42,081 nucleotides of DNA from an uncultured bacterium (GTDB lineage: Bacteria > DUMJ01): NCBI GenBank assembly GCA_937958695.1, contig CALGNK010000037.1:1-42081 (forward strand). Direction: 5' to 3'. The notes beneath the pieces are model-generated. The model was given only the letters and a program-made list of their open reading frames with translations, searched no databases and was not told the origin of the DNA. The position numbers and the translations under genes are program-made. Each line of letters opens with the position of its first letter. Within the stretch, counting starts at the first letter, position 1. Positions 33,829 through 42,081 of this stretch are shown piece after piece.

Positions 33829-35556
33829 TTATTCTTTCGGCTTAATTAAGTAGAATATTCTGATCCCCTGAGCAGTATGTAATGGAGAAGCGGTAGGATT
33901 ATTTTCATTGGGGAATCCTGTCCAGTAAGTTTCATTATATTCATAGAAGTGCCAAGGTCTGTACTCAAGAGGAATAATAGGGATATCTTTCATAAAGATT
34001 CTATCCAACTCTCTAAATATGGTGGCTAGCTTCTGCTCATCTGTTATCTTAGCAGCAGCTTCAATAAGTGAACTTGCCTTCTTGTTAGAATACCTATTGA
34101 AGTTCCAGTAAGCTACTTGTCCTATTGGTGGTACCCCCTTAATTTCCATCACTTCAAAGAATCTTAGCCAAGGATGGGCAGGGGTATATCCACCTGCAGG
34201 TGTATTCATAAGAAGGTCAAAATTACCAGTATTTCTACGATCTACCCATACAGGAGCGTCAGGATATTCTGTTCTAATATCAATACCAACCGCCCTTGCA
34301 CTTTCAGCAACAACCTCTAGACTTGTCATCCAGTCAGTCCATCCATAGGGGCACATAGCAGTGAACGGACCAAGTCTTGTTCCGTCTGGTAGGACATAAA
34401 TACCATCTGGGCCTTTCTTTGCTTTCAACTGCTTCTCTAGGATTTCTATTGCCTTTGCTGGGTCATACTTCCATCCATATTTATCAACGTCTTCTTGGCT
34501 AAAGTATTTTCTCTCGGGAACACCAACTGGGATAATTAGGCTCGATTTTGCTGGAGGCGAATATCTAGACATAGCGGTTTCTGCTATCTTTGGATAGTTT
34601 ATAGCATAAGCCAAAGCCCTTCTTACCAAAGGATTATTTAGTGGCTTCTTATGTATATTTATATATAATGAAGGGACAGATGCTGGTATATGATAAGGCT
34701 CTTTTTTATACCAAGTTCCTACTGGAAGCTTCTTTACTTCCCACATCTTCCAAATTTCTGGACAAAATTGCTGAGAAAAGTCTACATCTCCTCTCTCAAA
34801 AGCGAGGTTTCCTGCGTCATTACTCTTAAATATAGGATGTACTACATACTTAGGAGCAGGTTTTCCATAGTAAGGAATTCCCCAATAATTGTCATCTCTC
34901 TGTAATACTATCTGCTCTGGAGAGTAAGATAAAAGTTTATAAGGGCCAGAACCAACAGGTTCTGTATTAGTATATTCTAGTAAAGCCTTCTGCCCAGTAT
35001 CTATCTTACTCCATATATGCTGAGGTACAATAAAGATCTGATTTAAAAATACTTCAACCCTCTTTTTAAAAGGTTTATCCTTGTTTAAAGTCATGACAAC
35101 TGTAAGATCATCCTTTGCCTTTACATCTGTAACAAAGTCCCAGAAAGATGAGAAGTAAAGAGGATATTTCTTACCAAGTTGTAAACTATAAACAACATCT
35201 TTCGCAGTTAGAGGAGTTCCATCTTGCCACTTGGCTCCCTTCCTAAGTTTTATTGTAAGGGTATACACAGACCAACTATAACTCTCGCCGATCAATGGGT
35301 CTAGCTTTCCAGTTAGTAGGTTATAGACGAATAGGGTTTCATATATAAGATAGTGCTGGCCTCTGTTAGTTGGCCAAGCAGGGCTAGGAGCCATAGGATT
35401 AAAAGTAGTTGGTGGTCCCCACTGCATCCCTGCTACATATAAGGTTTCTTTCCTAGGTAATTGAACAGGTGCTTGGGCAAAAGAAACGCTTCCTAAAAGA
35501 GTGGTAATAACAACTATACTTATTAAACTTGCCAAAAATCTCTTCATCTTAAACAT
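33829..35556 (-). CDS. ABC solute-binding protein, family 5 (oligosaccharide/peptide)
   Basis: The product is 575 aa with a signal peptide (MKRFLASLISIVVITTLLGS, cleavage after SFA) and no lipobox. Family blocks: ETLYVAGMQWGPPTTFNPM at the start, LRKGAKWQDGTPLTAKDVVYS, PLVRRALAYAINYPKIAETAM, and GWTDWMTSLEVVAESARAVG. These resemble the Thermotoga-type binding proteins that take up beta-linked oligosaccharides instead of peptides, so a sugar ligand is plausible (inference). Two ATGs (35556 and 35547) flank a good GGAGGAGG site; the second is better spaced. It is the first gene of the operon behind the promoter at 35687-35716. Confidence 0.9.
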   Translation of the reverse strand: MFKMKRFLASLISIVVITTLLGSVSFAQAPVQLPRKETLYVAGMQWGPPTTFNPMAPSPAWPTNRGQHYLIYETLFVYNLLTGKLDPLIGESYSWSVYTLTIKLRKGAKWQDGTPLTAKDVVYSLQLGKKYPLYFSSFWDFVTDVKAKDDLTVVMTLNKDKPFKKRVEVFLNQIFIVPQHIWSKIDTGQKALLEYTNTEPVGSGPYKLLSYSPEQIVLQRDDNYWGIPYYGKPAPKYVVHPIFKSNDAGNLAFERGDVDFSQQFCPEIWKMWEVKKLPVGTWYKKEPYHIPASVPSLYINIHKKPLNNPLVRRALAYAINYPKIAETAMSRYSPPAKSSLIIPVGVPERKYFSQEDVDKYGWKYDPAKAIEILEKQLKAKKGPDGIYVLPDGTRLGPFTAMCPYGWTDWMTSLEVVAESARAVGIDIRTEYPDAPVWVDRRNTGNFDLLMNTPAGGYTPAHPWLRFFEVMEIKGVPPIGQVAYWNFNRYSNKKASSLIEAAAKITDEQKLATIFRELDRIFMKDIPIIPLEYRPWHFYEYNETYWTGFPNENNPTASPLHTAQGIRIFYLIKPKE

Positions 35557-35686
35557 CAGCCTCCTCCAAAAGATTTTGTATATCTTTAAAGGAAGTTATC
35601 ACCTACCACTTACTCCTCATCTATTTCCCTTATCCTAAACTACACCCCTCACCTCCTTCCACATTCAGATGTATTTTACTATAGAG

Positions 35687-35716
35687 ATTATAACACCAAA
35701 AGTATCATCTTTTCAA
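35687..35716 (-). promoter_or_regulatory. Promoter of the 30-35.6 kb ABC operon
   Basis: On the minus strand TTGAAA (35711-35716) is followed by 18 bp and a perfect TATAAT (35687-35692). The leader is about 125 bases. The rest of the 302-base gap (35557-35858) shows no clear operator or RNA structure. Confidence 0.7.
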
Positions 35717-35858
35717 TATTAAAAGACCTGATCTGTAATCATTTTATTAAATCGGTTTTTCTATATAGTACCAAATGCCCTTGAAGAAACACTCAATTGT
35801 ATCTTCATTAAAGTTATGATAATCTTTATCTAAAACAGAAAGAAAGGAGAAATGGAAA

Positions 35859-37079
35859 TTGTTTAGTAGAATCAAGGGCAATGCAAGAGCTTGTCTAATG
35901 TTTGAAGCTATGTGGGTTATTCCATTCAATATGTTTGGTACTTATGCATCTATCTATATGTTATCTCTAGGGCTTAAGGAGACACAGATAGGGCTTCTTA
36001 CCACTATAAATCTTGTTCTTCAGATATTTACATCTTTTATGAGTGGGCACTTAACAGACAGATTAGGAAGAAGGATAGCTTTACTTATATTTGATCTAGT
36101 TAGTTGGAGTCTTGCCACACTTATATGGGCAATAGCTCAAAATTTTTGGTATTTTTTAGCTGCAGTCATAGTGAATAGCTTTCAAAAGATTCCAAATACT
36201 GCTTGGTACTGTCTCTTAGTAGAAGACACAGAACCGGAAAACAGGTCAATAATCTTTACTATCCTACAGGTTATATCAGTTATATCTGGCTTTTTTGCCC
36301 CTCTTGGTGGACTACTAGTAAGTAAACTTACGCTAGTCCCTGCAGTGAGGCTTATGTATCTTTTTGCCTGTATAAGTATGACAATAATGTTCTTTGGTAG
36401 AAATGCGATTACCTATGATACAGAAATAAGTATTAAGAAAAGATCTGAGAGTAAAGGGATAAATTTTAAAGAAAGCCTAAAAGAATATAAAGAAGTATTA
36501 GAAGAAATAGTAAAAAACAGACTATTAATGATTATAGTTTGTGTTTATATATTAAACAACTTCCAGATGGCAATAAGAGGGACATATCTTTCTATATACC
36601 TAGTAAATGTTTTAGGGATAAAGGATTCTCTAATTGGTTTATTCCCAGCATTCTCTTCAATTGCTATGCTAACCCTATTACTACTAGTAATGCCTAGGTT
36701 TAGAGAAGAGTCCTCTAGTAGATATATGGTTATAGGATTTGGTATCTCTATATTAGCCAATGTTATGTTGATACTTCTTCCCCCTAAAAATATTACTGGG
36801 GTAGTAATTGTTACTATGCTATCTGCTAGCGGAAGTATAATAGCCAACCCCTATTTGGAGTCTACCATAGCAAATCTTATCTCCGATGAGAATAGAGCTA
36901 AGACTTTAGCCATTCTAACAGTATTACTACTTGTTTTTATATCCCCTGCTGGAATTATTGGCGGTTGGACATATAGTATAAATCCCAAGATACCTTTTAT
37001 ATTAGTTACCTTAGCTTTTCTATTAAACGAAACATTTCTTCTCTTTTTTAAGAGAAAAAGACAATTTAATATCAGCTAA
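35859..37079 (+). CDS. Major facilitator superfamily transporter
   Basis: The product is 406 aa with 12 predicted membrane helices in two halves. The loop between helices 2 and 3 carries SGHLTDRLGRRIAL, the MFS signature (G-x-L-x-D-R-x-G-R-R), in about residues 64-77. The long cytoplasmic middle loop (about 187-215, KKRSESKGINFKESLKEYK) is charged. The start is TTG at 35859 with AAAGGAG upstream. Substrate is unknown: it could export drugs or import sugars. A hairpin (37093-37121) follows 14 bases after the stop. Confidence 0.85.
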   Translation: MFSRIKGNARACLMFEAMWVIPFNMFGTYASIYMLSLGLKETQIGLLTTINLVLQIFTSFMSGHLTDRLGRRIALLIFDLVSWSLATLIWAIAQNFWYFLAAVIVNSFQKIPNTAWYCLLVEDTEPENRSIIFTILQVISVISGFFAPLGGLLVSKLTLVPAVRLMYLFACISMTIMFFGRNAITYDTEISIKKRSESKGINFKESLKEYKEVLEEIVKNRLLMIIVCVYILNNFQMAIRGTYLSIYLVNVLGIKDSLIGLFPAFSSIAMLTLLLLVMPRFREESSSRYMVIGFGISILANVMLILLPPKNITGVVIVTMLSASGSIIANPYLESTIANLISDENRAKTLAILTVLLLVFISPAGIIGGWTYSINPKIPFILVTLAFLLNETFLLFFKRKRQFNIS

Positions 37080-37092
37080 TCTTACAATAAAA

Positions 37093-37121
37093 ACAATAGG
37101 GACCTTGGCGGTCCCTATTGT
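37093..37121. terminator. Hairpin after the MFS gene
   Basis: A 12-bp perfect stem (37093-37104 with 37110-37121) with a TTGGC loop. Downstream bases on the plus strand are not T-rich (AAGGGGGG), while the minus-strand side is, so its use as a plus-strand terminator is uncertain. Confidence 0.5.
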
Positions 37122-37206
37122 AAGGGGGGTAGGTCATATGATGAGGTTACCTAGACTGCTAATTTATTATATAAAACCTAACATTGACTAGTATAGAGAT
37201 AATATA

Positions 37207-37282
37207 TTAAGAAAAAATTAAGAAATGGTTAAGAAAATATTAAGAATTTATCTATTGACTTTACAGTATAAATGATGATAAC
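37207..37282 (+). promoter_or_regulatory. Four TTAAG half-sites 11 bp apart and promoter before rpmB-ilvA
   Basis: TTAAG occurs at 37207, 37218, 37229 and 37240, exactly 11 bp apart and each followed by A-rich bases. The array is the cleanest of the three phased arrays in the window and probably binds an OmpR/PhoB-family regulator. It is followed by TTGACT (37255-37260), with possible -10 boxes TATAAA (37267-37272) or GATAAC after an extended TGAT (37277-37282). Unlike the arrays at 6290 and 8702, it lies upstream of, not in place of, the -35. Confidence 0.65.
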
Positions 37283-37337
37283 CTATTTATTGAGCTAAGC
37301 CCTTGCCTAGTTTTAACAATAAGGAGGGAAGAAAATT

Positions 37338-37511
37338 ATGGCTAAAAGATGCAGTATATGTGGAAAGGGTCCTATGTATGGTAATAATGTAAGTCACTCT
37401 AACAGAAGGACCCGTAGACGTTGGTTACCAAATTTACAAAAAGTCAAGAGAGTTATAAACGGAGAGATTAAAAGAGTTTATGTCTGTACAGACTGTCTAA
37501 AATCTATATAA
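37338..37511 (+). CDS. rpmB: Ribosomal protein L28 (short, zinc-ribbon type)
   Basis: The product is only 57 aa. It opens [20 protein letters not shown], and then [13 protein letters not shown], the conserved L28 core. Two CxxC pairs (CSIC at residues 5-8 and CTDC at 50-53) would bind zinc. AAGGAGGGAAG precedes the ATG. L28 belongs to the large ribosomal subunit. The stop is followed after one base by the ilvA start, so the two are translationally coupled. Its promoter region holds the phased repeats at 37207-37244. Confidence 0.93.
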   Translation: MAKRCSICGKGPMYGNNVSHSNRRTRRRWLPNLQKVKRVINGEIKRVYVCTDCLKSI

Positions 37512-37512
37512 G

Positions 37513-38712
37513 ATGATTCTACTTGAAAGGATACAAAAGGCAAGGGCTCTTTTGACTCAAATCGTTCATAAAACACCTTTAATATATTCTACAACACTTT
37601 CAGAATGGGTATCATGTTCAATATATCTTAAGTGTGAAAATTTCCAAAAGACAGGGTCCTTTAAGGTAAGGGGAGCTTACTTTAAACTCTCTCAACTTTC
37701 TGACGAAGAAAAGAAAAGAGGTATTATAGCTTGCTCTGCCGGGAATCATGCACAAGGGGTAGCTTATGCTAGCTCCAAACTAGGAATAGACTCTGTCATA
37801 GTTATGCCAGAATTTGCCTCCATAAGCAAGATGGAGGCTACTAGAGGGTACGGAAGTAAAGTTATGCTATATGGAAAAACTTTCGATGAAGCTCAGGAAA
37901 AGGCTATAGAGATGGCAAGGGAAACAGGAAGAGTATTTGTCTCGCCTTATGATGACCCAGATATTATAGCGGGTCAGGGCACTATAGCCCTTGAGATATT
38001 AGAACAACTACCAGAAGTAGATATGATAGTGATGCCTGTTGGAGGAGGGGGACTAATTTCTGGAATAGCTTCTGCAGTAAAAAGTATAAATCCAAAGATA
38101 AAAATAGTTGGAGTTCAAACCAAAGCAGTCCCAAGTGTATATAATGCCATTTCTAAAGGAAAGATAGAAGAAGTAACATGTGAAACCATAGCAGATGGAA
38201 TTGCTGTAAAGAAACCGGGAAAAGTTAATCTAGAGATTATATCTAAACTAGTAGACGATATAGTCCTTGTAGAGGAAGAGGAGATCGCTGGAGCTATTCT
38301 ATTCTTAATAGAGAGATGTAAGATGATAGTAGAAGGTGCAGGGGCGGTAAGTGTTTCTAGTATTCTGTACAACAAGTTTCCTCTTAAAGGGAATGTTGTT
38401 GCTATATTAAGCGGTGGTAATATCGATGTAAACCTTATCTCTACAATAATAGAACATGGGTTAACAAAGTCTGGCAGGAGACTAAAGTTTATAACAGCTA
38501 TACCTGATAGGCCAGGAGAACTCCATAAACTTTTAACTATAATAGCAAAAATAGGTGCAAATATAATATCTATTCACCATGAGAGGTTAAATCCAATAGT
38601 TCCTATAGGGATGGTAGAGGTAGAAATATCAGTAGAGACAAGAAGTAAAGAACATAGCGAGGAATTAATATCTGCCATAAAGTCTGCCGGATATAAGTTA
38701 TCAATAATATAA
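37513..38712 (+). CDS. ilvA: Threonine ammonia-lyase (catabolic/short form with ACT domain)
   Basis: The product is 399 aa. It deaminates threonine to 2-oxobutanoate with PLP. PLP lysine is in GSFKVRGAYF (about residue 52), SAGNHAQGVAYAS follows, and the phosphate loop is GGGGLISG (about 176). The C-terminal 80 residues, starting GRRLKFITAIPDRPGELHKL, form an ACT domain. The form is the roughly 400-aa type seen in many anaerobes; the two-ACT biosynthetic IlvA is about 100 aa longer. No ribosome-binding site is visible, and translation is probably coupled to rpmB (TAA-G-ATG). Confidence 0.94.
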   Translation: MILLERIQKARALLTQIVHKTPLIYSTTLSEWVSCSIYLKCENFQKTGSFKVRGAYFKLSQLSDEEKKRGIIACSAGNHAQGVAYASSKLGIDSVIVMPEFASISKMEATRGYGSKVMLYGKTFDEAQEKAIEMARETGRVFVSPYDDPDIIAGQGTIALEILEQLPEVDMIVMPVGGGGLISGIASAVKSINPKIKIVGVQTKAVPSVYNAISKGKIEEVTCETIADGIAVKKPGKVNLEIISKLVDDIVLVEEEEIAGAILFLIERCKMIVEGAGAVSVSSILYNKFPLKGNVVAILSGGNIDVNLISTIIEHGLTKSGRRLKFITAIPDRPGELHKLLTIIAKIGANIISIHHERLNPIVPIGMVEVEISVETRSKEHSEELISAIKSAGYKLSII

Positions 38713-38759
38713 GGGAGCAGAGATATACTCTACCCCCCCTCTAAATTTTAGAATACTTC

Positions 38760-40631
38760 TTAGAATACTTCCCAAGGGAATTTACACTCTACTAGGTCTG
38801 CTAAGCCATGAGAAAATCTATCACCAGATGAGATAACAAAGTGAGCTTCTACGGGTTTATCCTTCCTCTCTATCTTAACTAGTACTTGATTCCAACCTTC
38901 TCTAAAGTTAGAAACTACATAACTCCTTCCATCGCCACCATAGTTAGGCCTTAAGATACCTTCATTCTTAACCTCATGAACCTTTTCTCCATTAAGCCAA
39001 ATCTTAAAAGGACAGTTAGAAGGTAAACCCATCTTAATAGATCTAGCAGTCGGAGAATAGATATAATGTCTAAGATATATTATCCATGACCTATTATCAA
39101 AATAAGGCTCTATTAAAAGCTCATTTTCATCAAAATTTACTATACTCCAAATCTCACCTAAGCCACTTGGATTTGTATCCTTTTCTACATAAGTTTCGGT
39201 GTCTATGTCTCCATCAAACCTTGGAGAGACTAACCATCTATTAGAACCAAGATATACTACTGGAATCTCAGGAATGCTAGGTCGATCTTTAACAGAGATT
39301 GATATACTTCCTCGATTAGAGGTATTTATATATTTCACATCATATACGGATATAGAAAAAGAGAGGGTACGTTTTTCATTAGGCTGTAAGGTAAGCCTTT
39401 CTTCTTGAGGATTTATTCTCCATCCTATAGGAAATCTACAGGAAACGTTAGCTTCTATTATTTCAGGGTGTGGATTTTCTACGATAAGTTCAAGTCTTTT
39501 CTCTTTCCCAAACTGCATAGCTGGATTATCTAAATAATCTAAAGAAACCTTAACTGTCTTTAGATCATAGTCTATTCTTGTGGGTGGAATATACCATAGT
39601 TTTTTAACTTCATCTTTAGGAGTAAGAGGTTGGGGCTCATCTCCATAAAGTGCTAGTATCTTTTTACCTATTTTACACACCCTCTTAGTAAGGTCATCTA
39701 AATCCTTTGGCTCTTTTACATTCTTTATCCCACCCCAACTAGCATTAGTAACAATCTTGTCACTTAAAGGCTCTATCCACTTAGAAGGAAGCCCATCTTT
39801 ACCTAGGATTATCCCTAATATTGAACCTAATGTTGCTCCGGTGCAGTCTGTGTCATATCCGCAGTTTACCGCTTTGCATATCGCATCTCCAAAGTCTTCT
39901 CCATATAGAAGGCCTATGGTTTGAAAACCAAGATTTACTGGAGAGTACTGTGCTATTGGACTGTAAGAATTCTTTAAAACAAAATTTCTTGCAGATTTCC
40001 AATCCATTCCTTTTTGGTATGCGGTTATAGCATTTTTTATAGCCTTTGCAGTCTCACAATTCTCAGGTATAAATGACAAACCAATTTCAAGTAGCTTCAT
40101 CTTATCAGAAATGACAAATGCAGTAGATTCTACAACCGCATTAAATATCTCCCCATATACCGATTCCCCACCAGCGTGGTCTACTATAGCATCCTCATAG
40201 GCATATTTAGCAGCTACATTTGGCAATCCAGGGGCGATACAAGCCCAAATCTCAGAACGTATCGGGCTTCCCATACAGTGTTTAAACCAATTATTGAAAT
40301 AACCAGACACCGGAGGAACCAGCCCTTTTTTCAGATTTGTCTTGTTCAATCCATACTCATCAAAGTTATAAGCAATACAATCTAACCAATATTCTGCCAA
40401 ATCTCTAGCATTAATATCTAAACCTTTCTCCTCAAGTGCCTGAAGCCATATCAACTGCAATTCTAAATCGTCATTAGGTAAACCACCTTCTTGTAGCTTA
40501 GGATACCACCATACATCAAACATCTCCTCCTTACCCCATCCACTTTCAAGTGGAGTCCCCAAAGTCCCTCCTGCATTTTTACCTAACCAACACCCATAGA
40601 CCTTATTATAATATTCCTGTTCATTTAACAT
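38760..40631 (-). CDS. ADP-ribosylglycohydrolase-family protein with C-terminal sugar-type domains
   Basis: The product is 623 aa from the ATG at 40631, which has GAGGAGG ten bases upstream; the open frame extends 21 codons further without one. Residues 1-330 follow the ADP-ribosyl-GH fold: YGCWLGKNAGGTLGTPLES, LPNDDLELQLIWL (usually DDT) and GYDTDCTGATLGSILG, giving the two magnesium-binding acidic clusters, with Leu in place of the usual Thr at the first. The C-terminal half (about 350-623) is beta-rich, like the NEW-type or galactose-binding modules of glycosidases. The enzyme probably cleaves a ribose- or sugar-linked compound; involvement in ADP-ribose signalling is not shown by context. 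Confidence 0.85.
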   Translation of the reverse strand: MLNEQEYYNKVYGCWLGKNAGGTLGTPLESGWGKEEMFDVWWYPKLQEGGLPNDDLELQLIWLQALEEKGLDINARDLAEYWLDCIAYNFDEYGLNKTNLKKGLVPPVSGYFNNWFKHCMGSPIRSEIWACIAPGLPNVAAKYAYEDAIVDHAGGESVYGEIFNAVVESTAFVISDKMKLLEIGLSFIPENCETAKAIKNAITAYQKGMDWKSARNFVLKNSYSPIAQYSPVNLGFQTIGLLYGEDFGDAICKAVNCGYDTDCTGATLGSILGIILGKDGLPSKWIEPLSDKIVTNASWGGIKNVKEPKDLDDLTKRVCKIGKKILALYGDEPQPLTPKDEVKKLWYIPPTRIDYDLKTVKVSLDYLDNPAMQFGKEKRLELIVENPHPEIIEANVSCRFPIGWRINPQEERLTLQPNEKRTLSFSISVYDVKYINTSNRGSISISVKDRPSIPEIPVVYLGSNRWLVSPRFDGDIDTETYVEKDTNPSGLGEIWSIVNFDENELLIEPYFDNRSWIIYLRHYIYSPTARSIKMGLPSNCPFKIWLNGEKVHEVKNEGILRPNYGGDGRSYVVSNFREGWNQVLVKIERKDKPVEAHFVISSGDRFSHGLADLVECKFPWEVF

Positions 40632-40805
40632 AAAATTAACCTCCTCAACTTTATCATATTTTAATAGAATTACTACTTGATTATATTGATACAAAGTTTA
40701 ATGAAAGTCAAGCTATAACTTAATTCAAACCTTAATAATAGAATGATTCTAGCTATTAGATCCGATATAATAGATAAAAATTTTATCTTGTTGGGAGGAT
40801 TTGCT

Positions 40806-41228
40806 ATGAATAAAGTAGAAGAAGCTGTTGAGACTTTTAAGAGTGGGTTTAATTGTTCACAATCTGTTATTTCTACCTATGCCCCTGAGCTAGGTTTAAA
40901 AAGAGATTTAGCGCTTCTAATCTCAAGTGGATTTGGCGGAGGATTAGGTAGAACAGGAGAGGTTTGTGGTGCAGTAACTGGAGCAATTATGGCTTTAGGA
41001 CTTAAATATGGATACACAGTCTTTAGTAACGAAGCTAAAGAAAAGGTATACAGTATAGTAAGAGATTTCATTAATAGATTCAAAGAAAAGAATAATTCCA
41101 TCCTCTGTAGAGAATTACTTGGAGCAGATATTAATACTCCTGAGGGAAGAGAAAGGGCTCACATTATATGTCCTAAGCTAGTCGGGGATGCTGTAGAGAT
41201 ACTAGAAAAAATTCTAAATGAAAGATAA
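40806..41228 (+). CDS. C_GCAxxG_C_C-family redox-type protein
   Basis: The product is 140 aa from the ATG at 40806, with GGGAGG at 40794-40799. The family signature appears as FNCSQSVI, VCGAVTGAIMALG and, further on, CRELLG with a last cysteine in IICPKLV. Four cysteines at these positions define the family, thought to be redox or metal proteins in anaerobes and of unknown reaction. It stands alone; the preceding 64-bp open frame extension has no ribosome-binding site. Confidence 0.88.
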   Translation: MNKVEEAVETFKSGFNCSQSVISTYAPELGLKRDLALLISSGFGGGLGRTGEVCGAVTGAIMALGLKYGYTVFSNEAKEKVYSIVRDFINRFKEKNNSILCRELLGADINTPEGRERAHIICPKLVGDAVEILEKILNER

Positions 41229-41303
41229 AAACCTATCGTTCTTTTTTTGCAGAAGTTGCATAACATAAGAGACTATTACTTATAGGAAGGAGTGTCTCTT
41301 AGA

Positions 41304-42081
41304 ATGAAAAGGAAGAGTAAGAGTACCTCAGAGAGATATGCATATTTACTATGGAACATCATTGTATAATAGATCTATTATGAAGACTTGGATTAAAAAA
41401 TTAGATTTCTCTAAAAATGAAGTAGCTAAGTTCAGATTAGAAGTTATTAACTTCTATAAGAAACATGGGCTAGCTGCAACTAAAGATGCTTATGGGGTAT
41501 CTAGAGCTACCATCTTTAGATGGAAGAAGAAGTTAGAAGATTCTAAGGGGAATATAACAAGTCTTATACCGAAATCAAAAGCACCTAAGAGAAGAAGAAA
41601 GATGGAGGTTTCTAATGGAGTCATAGAGTTTGTAAGAAATATTAGGAAAGAACATCCAAGGCTAGGAAAGGAGAAGATAAAGCCATTATTAGATGAATAT
41701 TGTAAGGAGATAGGAGTCAAGACTGTATCTGTATCAACTATAGGGAAGATAATAAAGAGATATGATATGTTTTATGCAAAGACAGGTAGATGTTATCATA
41801 ATCCCAATGGTAAGTGGGCAAATAAAAGAAGAGACTACAAATCTAAGGTAAAGAAGTCACCTAGAGAGAAAGAGCCAGGATATCAGGATATATAGAGATA
41901 GACTCAATAATCAAGTTTATAGATAGTATAAGGGTATATGTAATTAATGCTATAGATATAAAGACAAAGTTTGTTTTTTCACAAGCATATAGGAGCCTTA
42001 GCAGTAATAATGCATTAGACTTTTTCAAGAAGTTAGAAAGGGATAGAACATAGATTTATATATCCGAGGAATCCAAAGATA
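41304..42081 (+). pseudogene. Degenerate transposase gene (integrase-core, IS481/IS3-like), partial
   Basis: An HTH-type N-terminal part is readable (KTWIKKLDFSKNEVAKFRLE, then GVSRATIFRWKKKLED), followed by KEHPRLGKEKIKPLLDEYC. The frame shifts at an 8-bp tandem duplication of CAGGATAT (41876-41883 and 41884-41891). Removing one copy gives PGYIEIDSII, the first Asp of the integrase core. The core continues as INAIDIKTKFVFSQAYRS, then jumps near 42040 from KKLE to GIEHRFIYPRNPKI in another frame, missing the second-Asp segment. At the 5' end GGAAGGAG leads to ATG 41304, whose frame ends at 41369, one base out of the main frame. The gene has at least two lesions and continues past the window. 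Confidence 0.82.
41876..41891 (+). repeat. 8-bp tandem duplication in the transposase pseudogene
   Basis: CAGGATAT is present twice in tandem. With one copy the downstream integrase-core frame is restored, so the duplication is the direct cause of the frameshift. Confidence 0.8.

Noticed and set aside
37207-37244. Regular 11-bp repeats considered as a CRISPR or microsatellite.
   Set aside because: The repeat unit and spacers are far too short for CRISPR, and the spacer bases vary; a regulator-binding array fits better.
1-42081. Search for tRNA or rRNA genes, CRISPR arrays, prophage genes and toxin-antitoxin pairs.
   Set aside because: No sequence with the needed structure or motifs was seen.

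Overview
The window is AT-rich bacterial DNA with dense, short-spaced genes on both strands, strong GGAGG ribosome-binding sites and heavy use of AGA and ATA codons. Three separate oligopeptide/oligosaccharide-type ABC transport systems, a two-component SufC/SufB-like pair, ferredoxin-type proteins and no obvious oxygen-respiration genes suggest a heterotrophic, probably thermophilic anaerobe (Dictyoglomus-, Atribacterota- or Thermotoga-like in flavour). The sequence alone does not fix the phylum.

Layout. 1-5.4 kb (minus): a carbohydrate cluster with a large solute-binding protein, a GH36-like enzyme and the edge of a GH63-like enzyme, preceded by a URO-D-fold protein. 5.5-9.5 kb: a metallo-beta-lactamase-fold protein, a small secreted cysteine-containing protein, a two-component system and a NapH-like membrane ferredoxin. 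The last three transcription units are tied together by a shared promoter design: four TAAG-type half-sites 11 bp apart, ending exactly 10 bp upstream of the -10 box. 9.5-12.8 kb (minus): a fluoride riboswitch with a terminator, controlling a DUF6062-like protein, a crcB fluoride-channel gene broken by a 1-base frameshift, and a sugar isomerase-like protein; upstream are a DUF5317-like membrane protein and a methyltransferase. 13.0-18.4 kb (plus): a five-gene overlapping operon (binding protein, two permeases, a fused double ATPase and an FmdE-family protein) behind a structured leader with two mutually exclusive pairings. 18.4-22 kb (minus): esterase, LysE-type exporter, YggS, ThiC. 22.1-28.1 kb (plus): an alpha/alpha-barrel protein, then sufC-sufB-unknown 616-aa protein-dapF.

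28.1-30.1 kb is an intact IS1634-family insertion sequence flanked by a perfect 84-bp direct repeat. It landed in the shared terminator between convergent dapF and an oligosaccharide/peptide ABC operon (30.1-35.6 kb, minus). 35.9-38.7 kb (plus) holds an MFS transporter, a 57-residue ribosomal protein L28 gene and a threonine ammonia-lyase gene; the last two sit behind another four-copy 11-bp array. The end holds a two-part ADP-ribosylglycohydrolase-family protein, a C_GCAxxG_C_C redox-type protein and a decayed transposase gene broken by an 8-bp tandem duplication and an internal deletion.

The strongest candidates for something new are the fluoride-regulated operon with a DUF6062-like first gene, the phased-repeat regulon around the two-component system, and the switch-like leader of the FmdE/ABC operon. 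Start codons were adjusted where a ribosome-binding site argued for it. All functional names rest on motifs and remembered family features, not on database searches.
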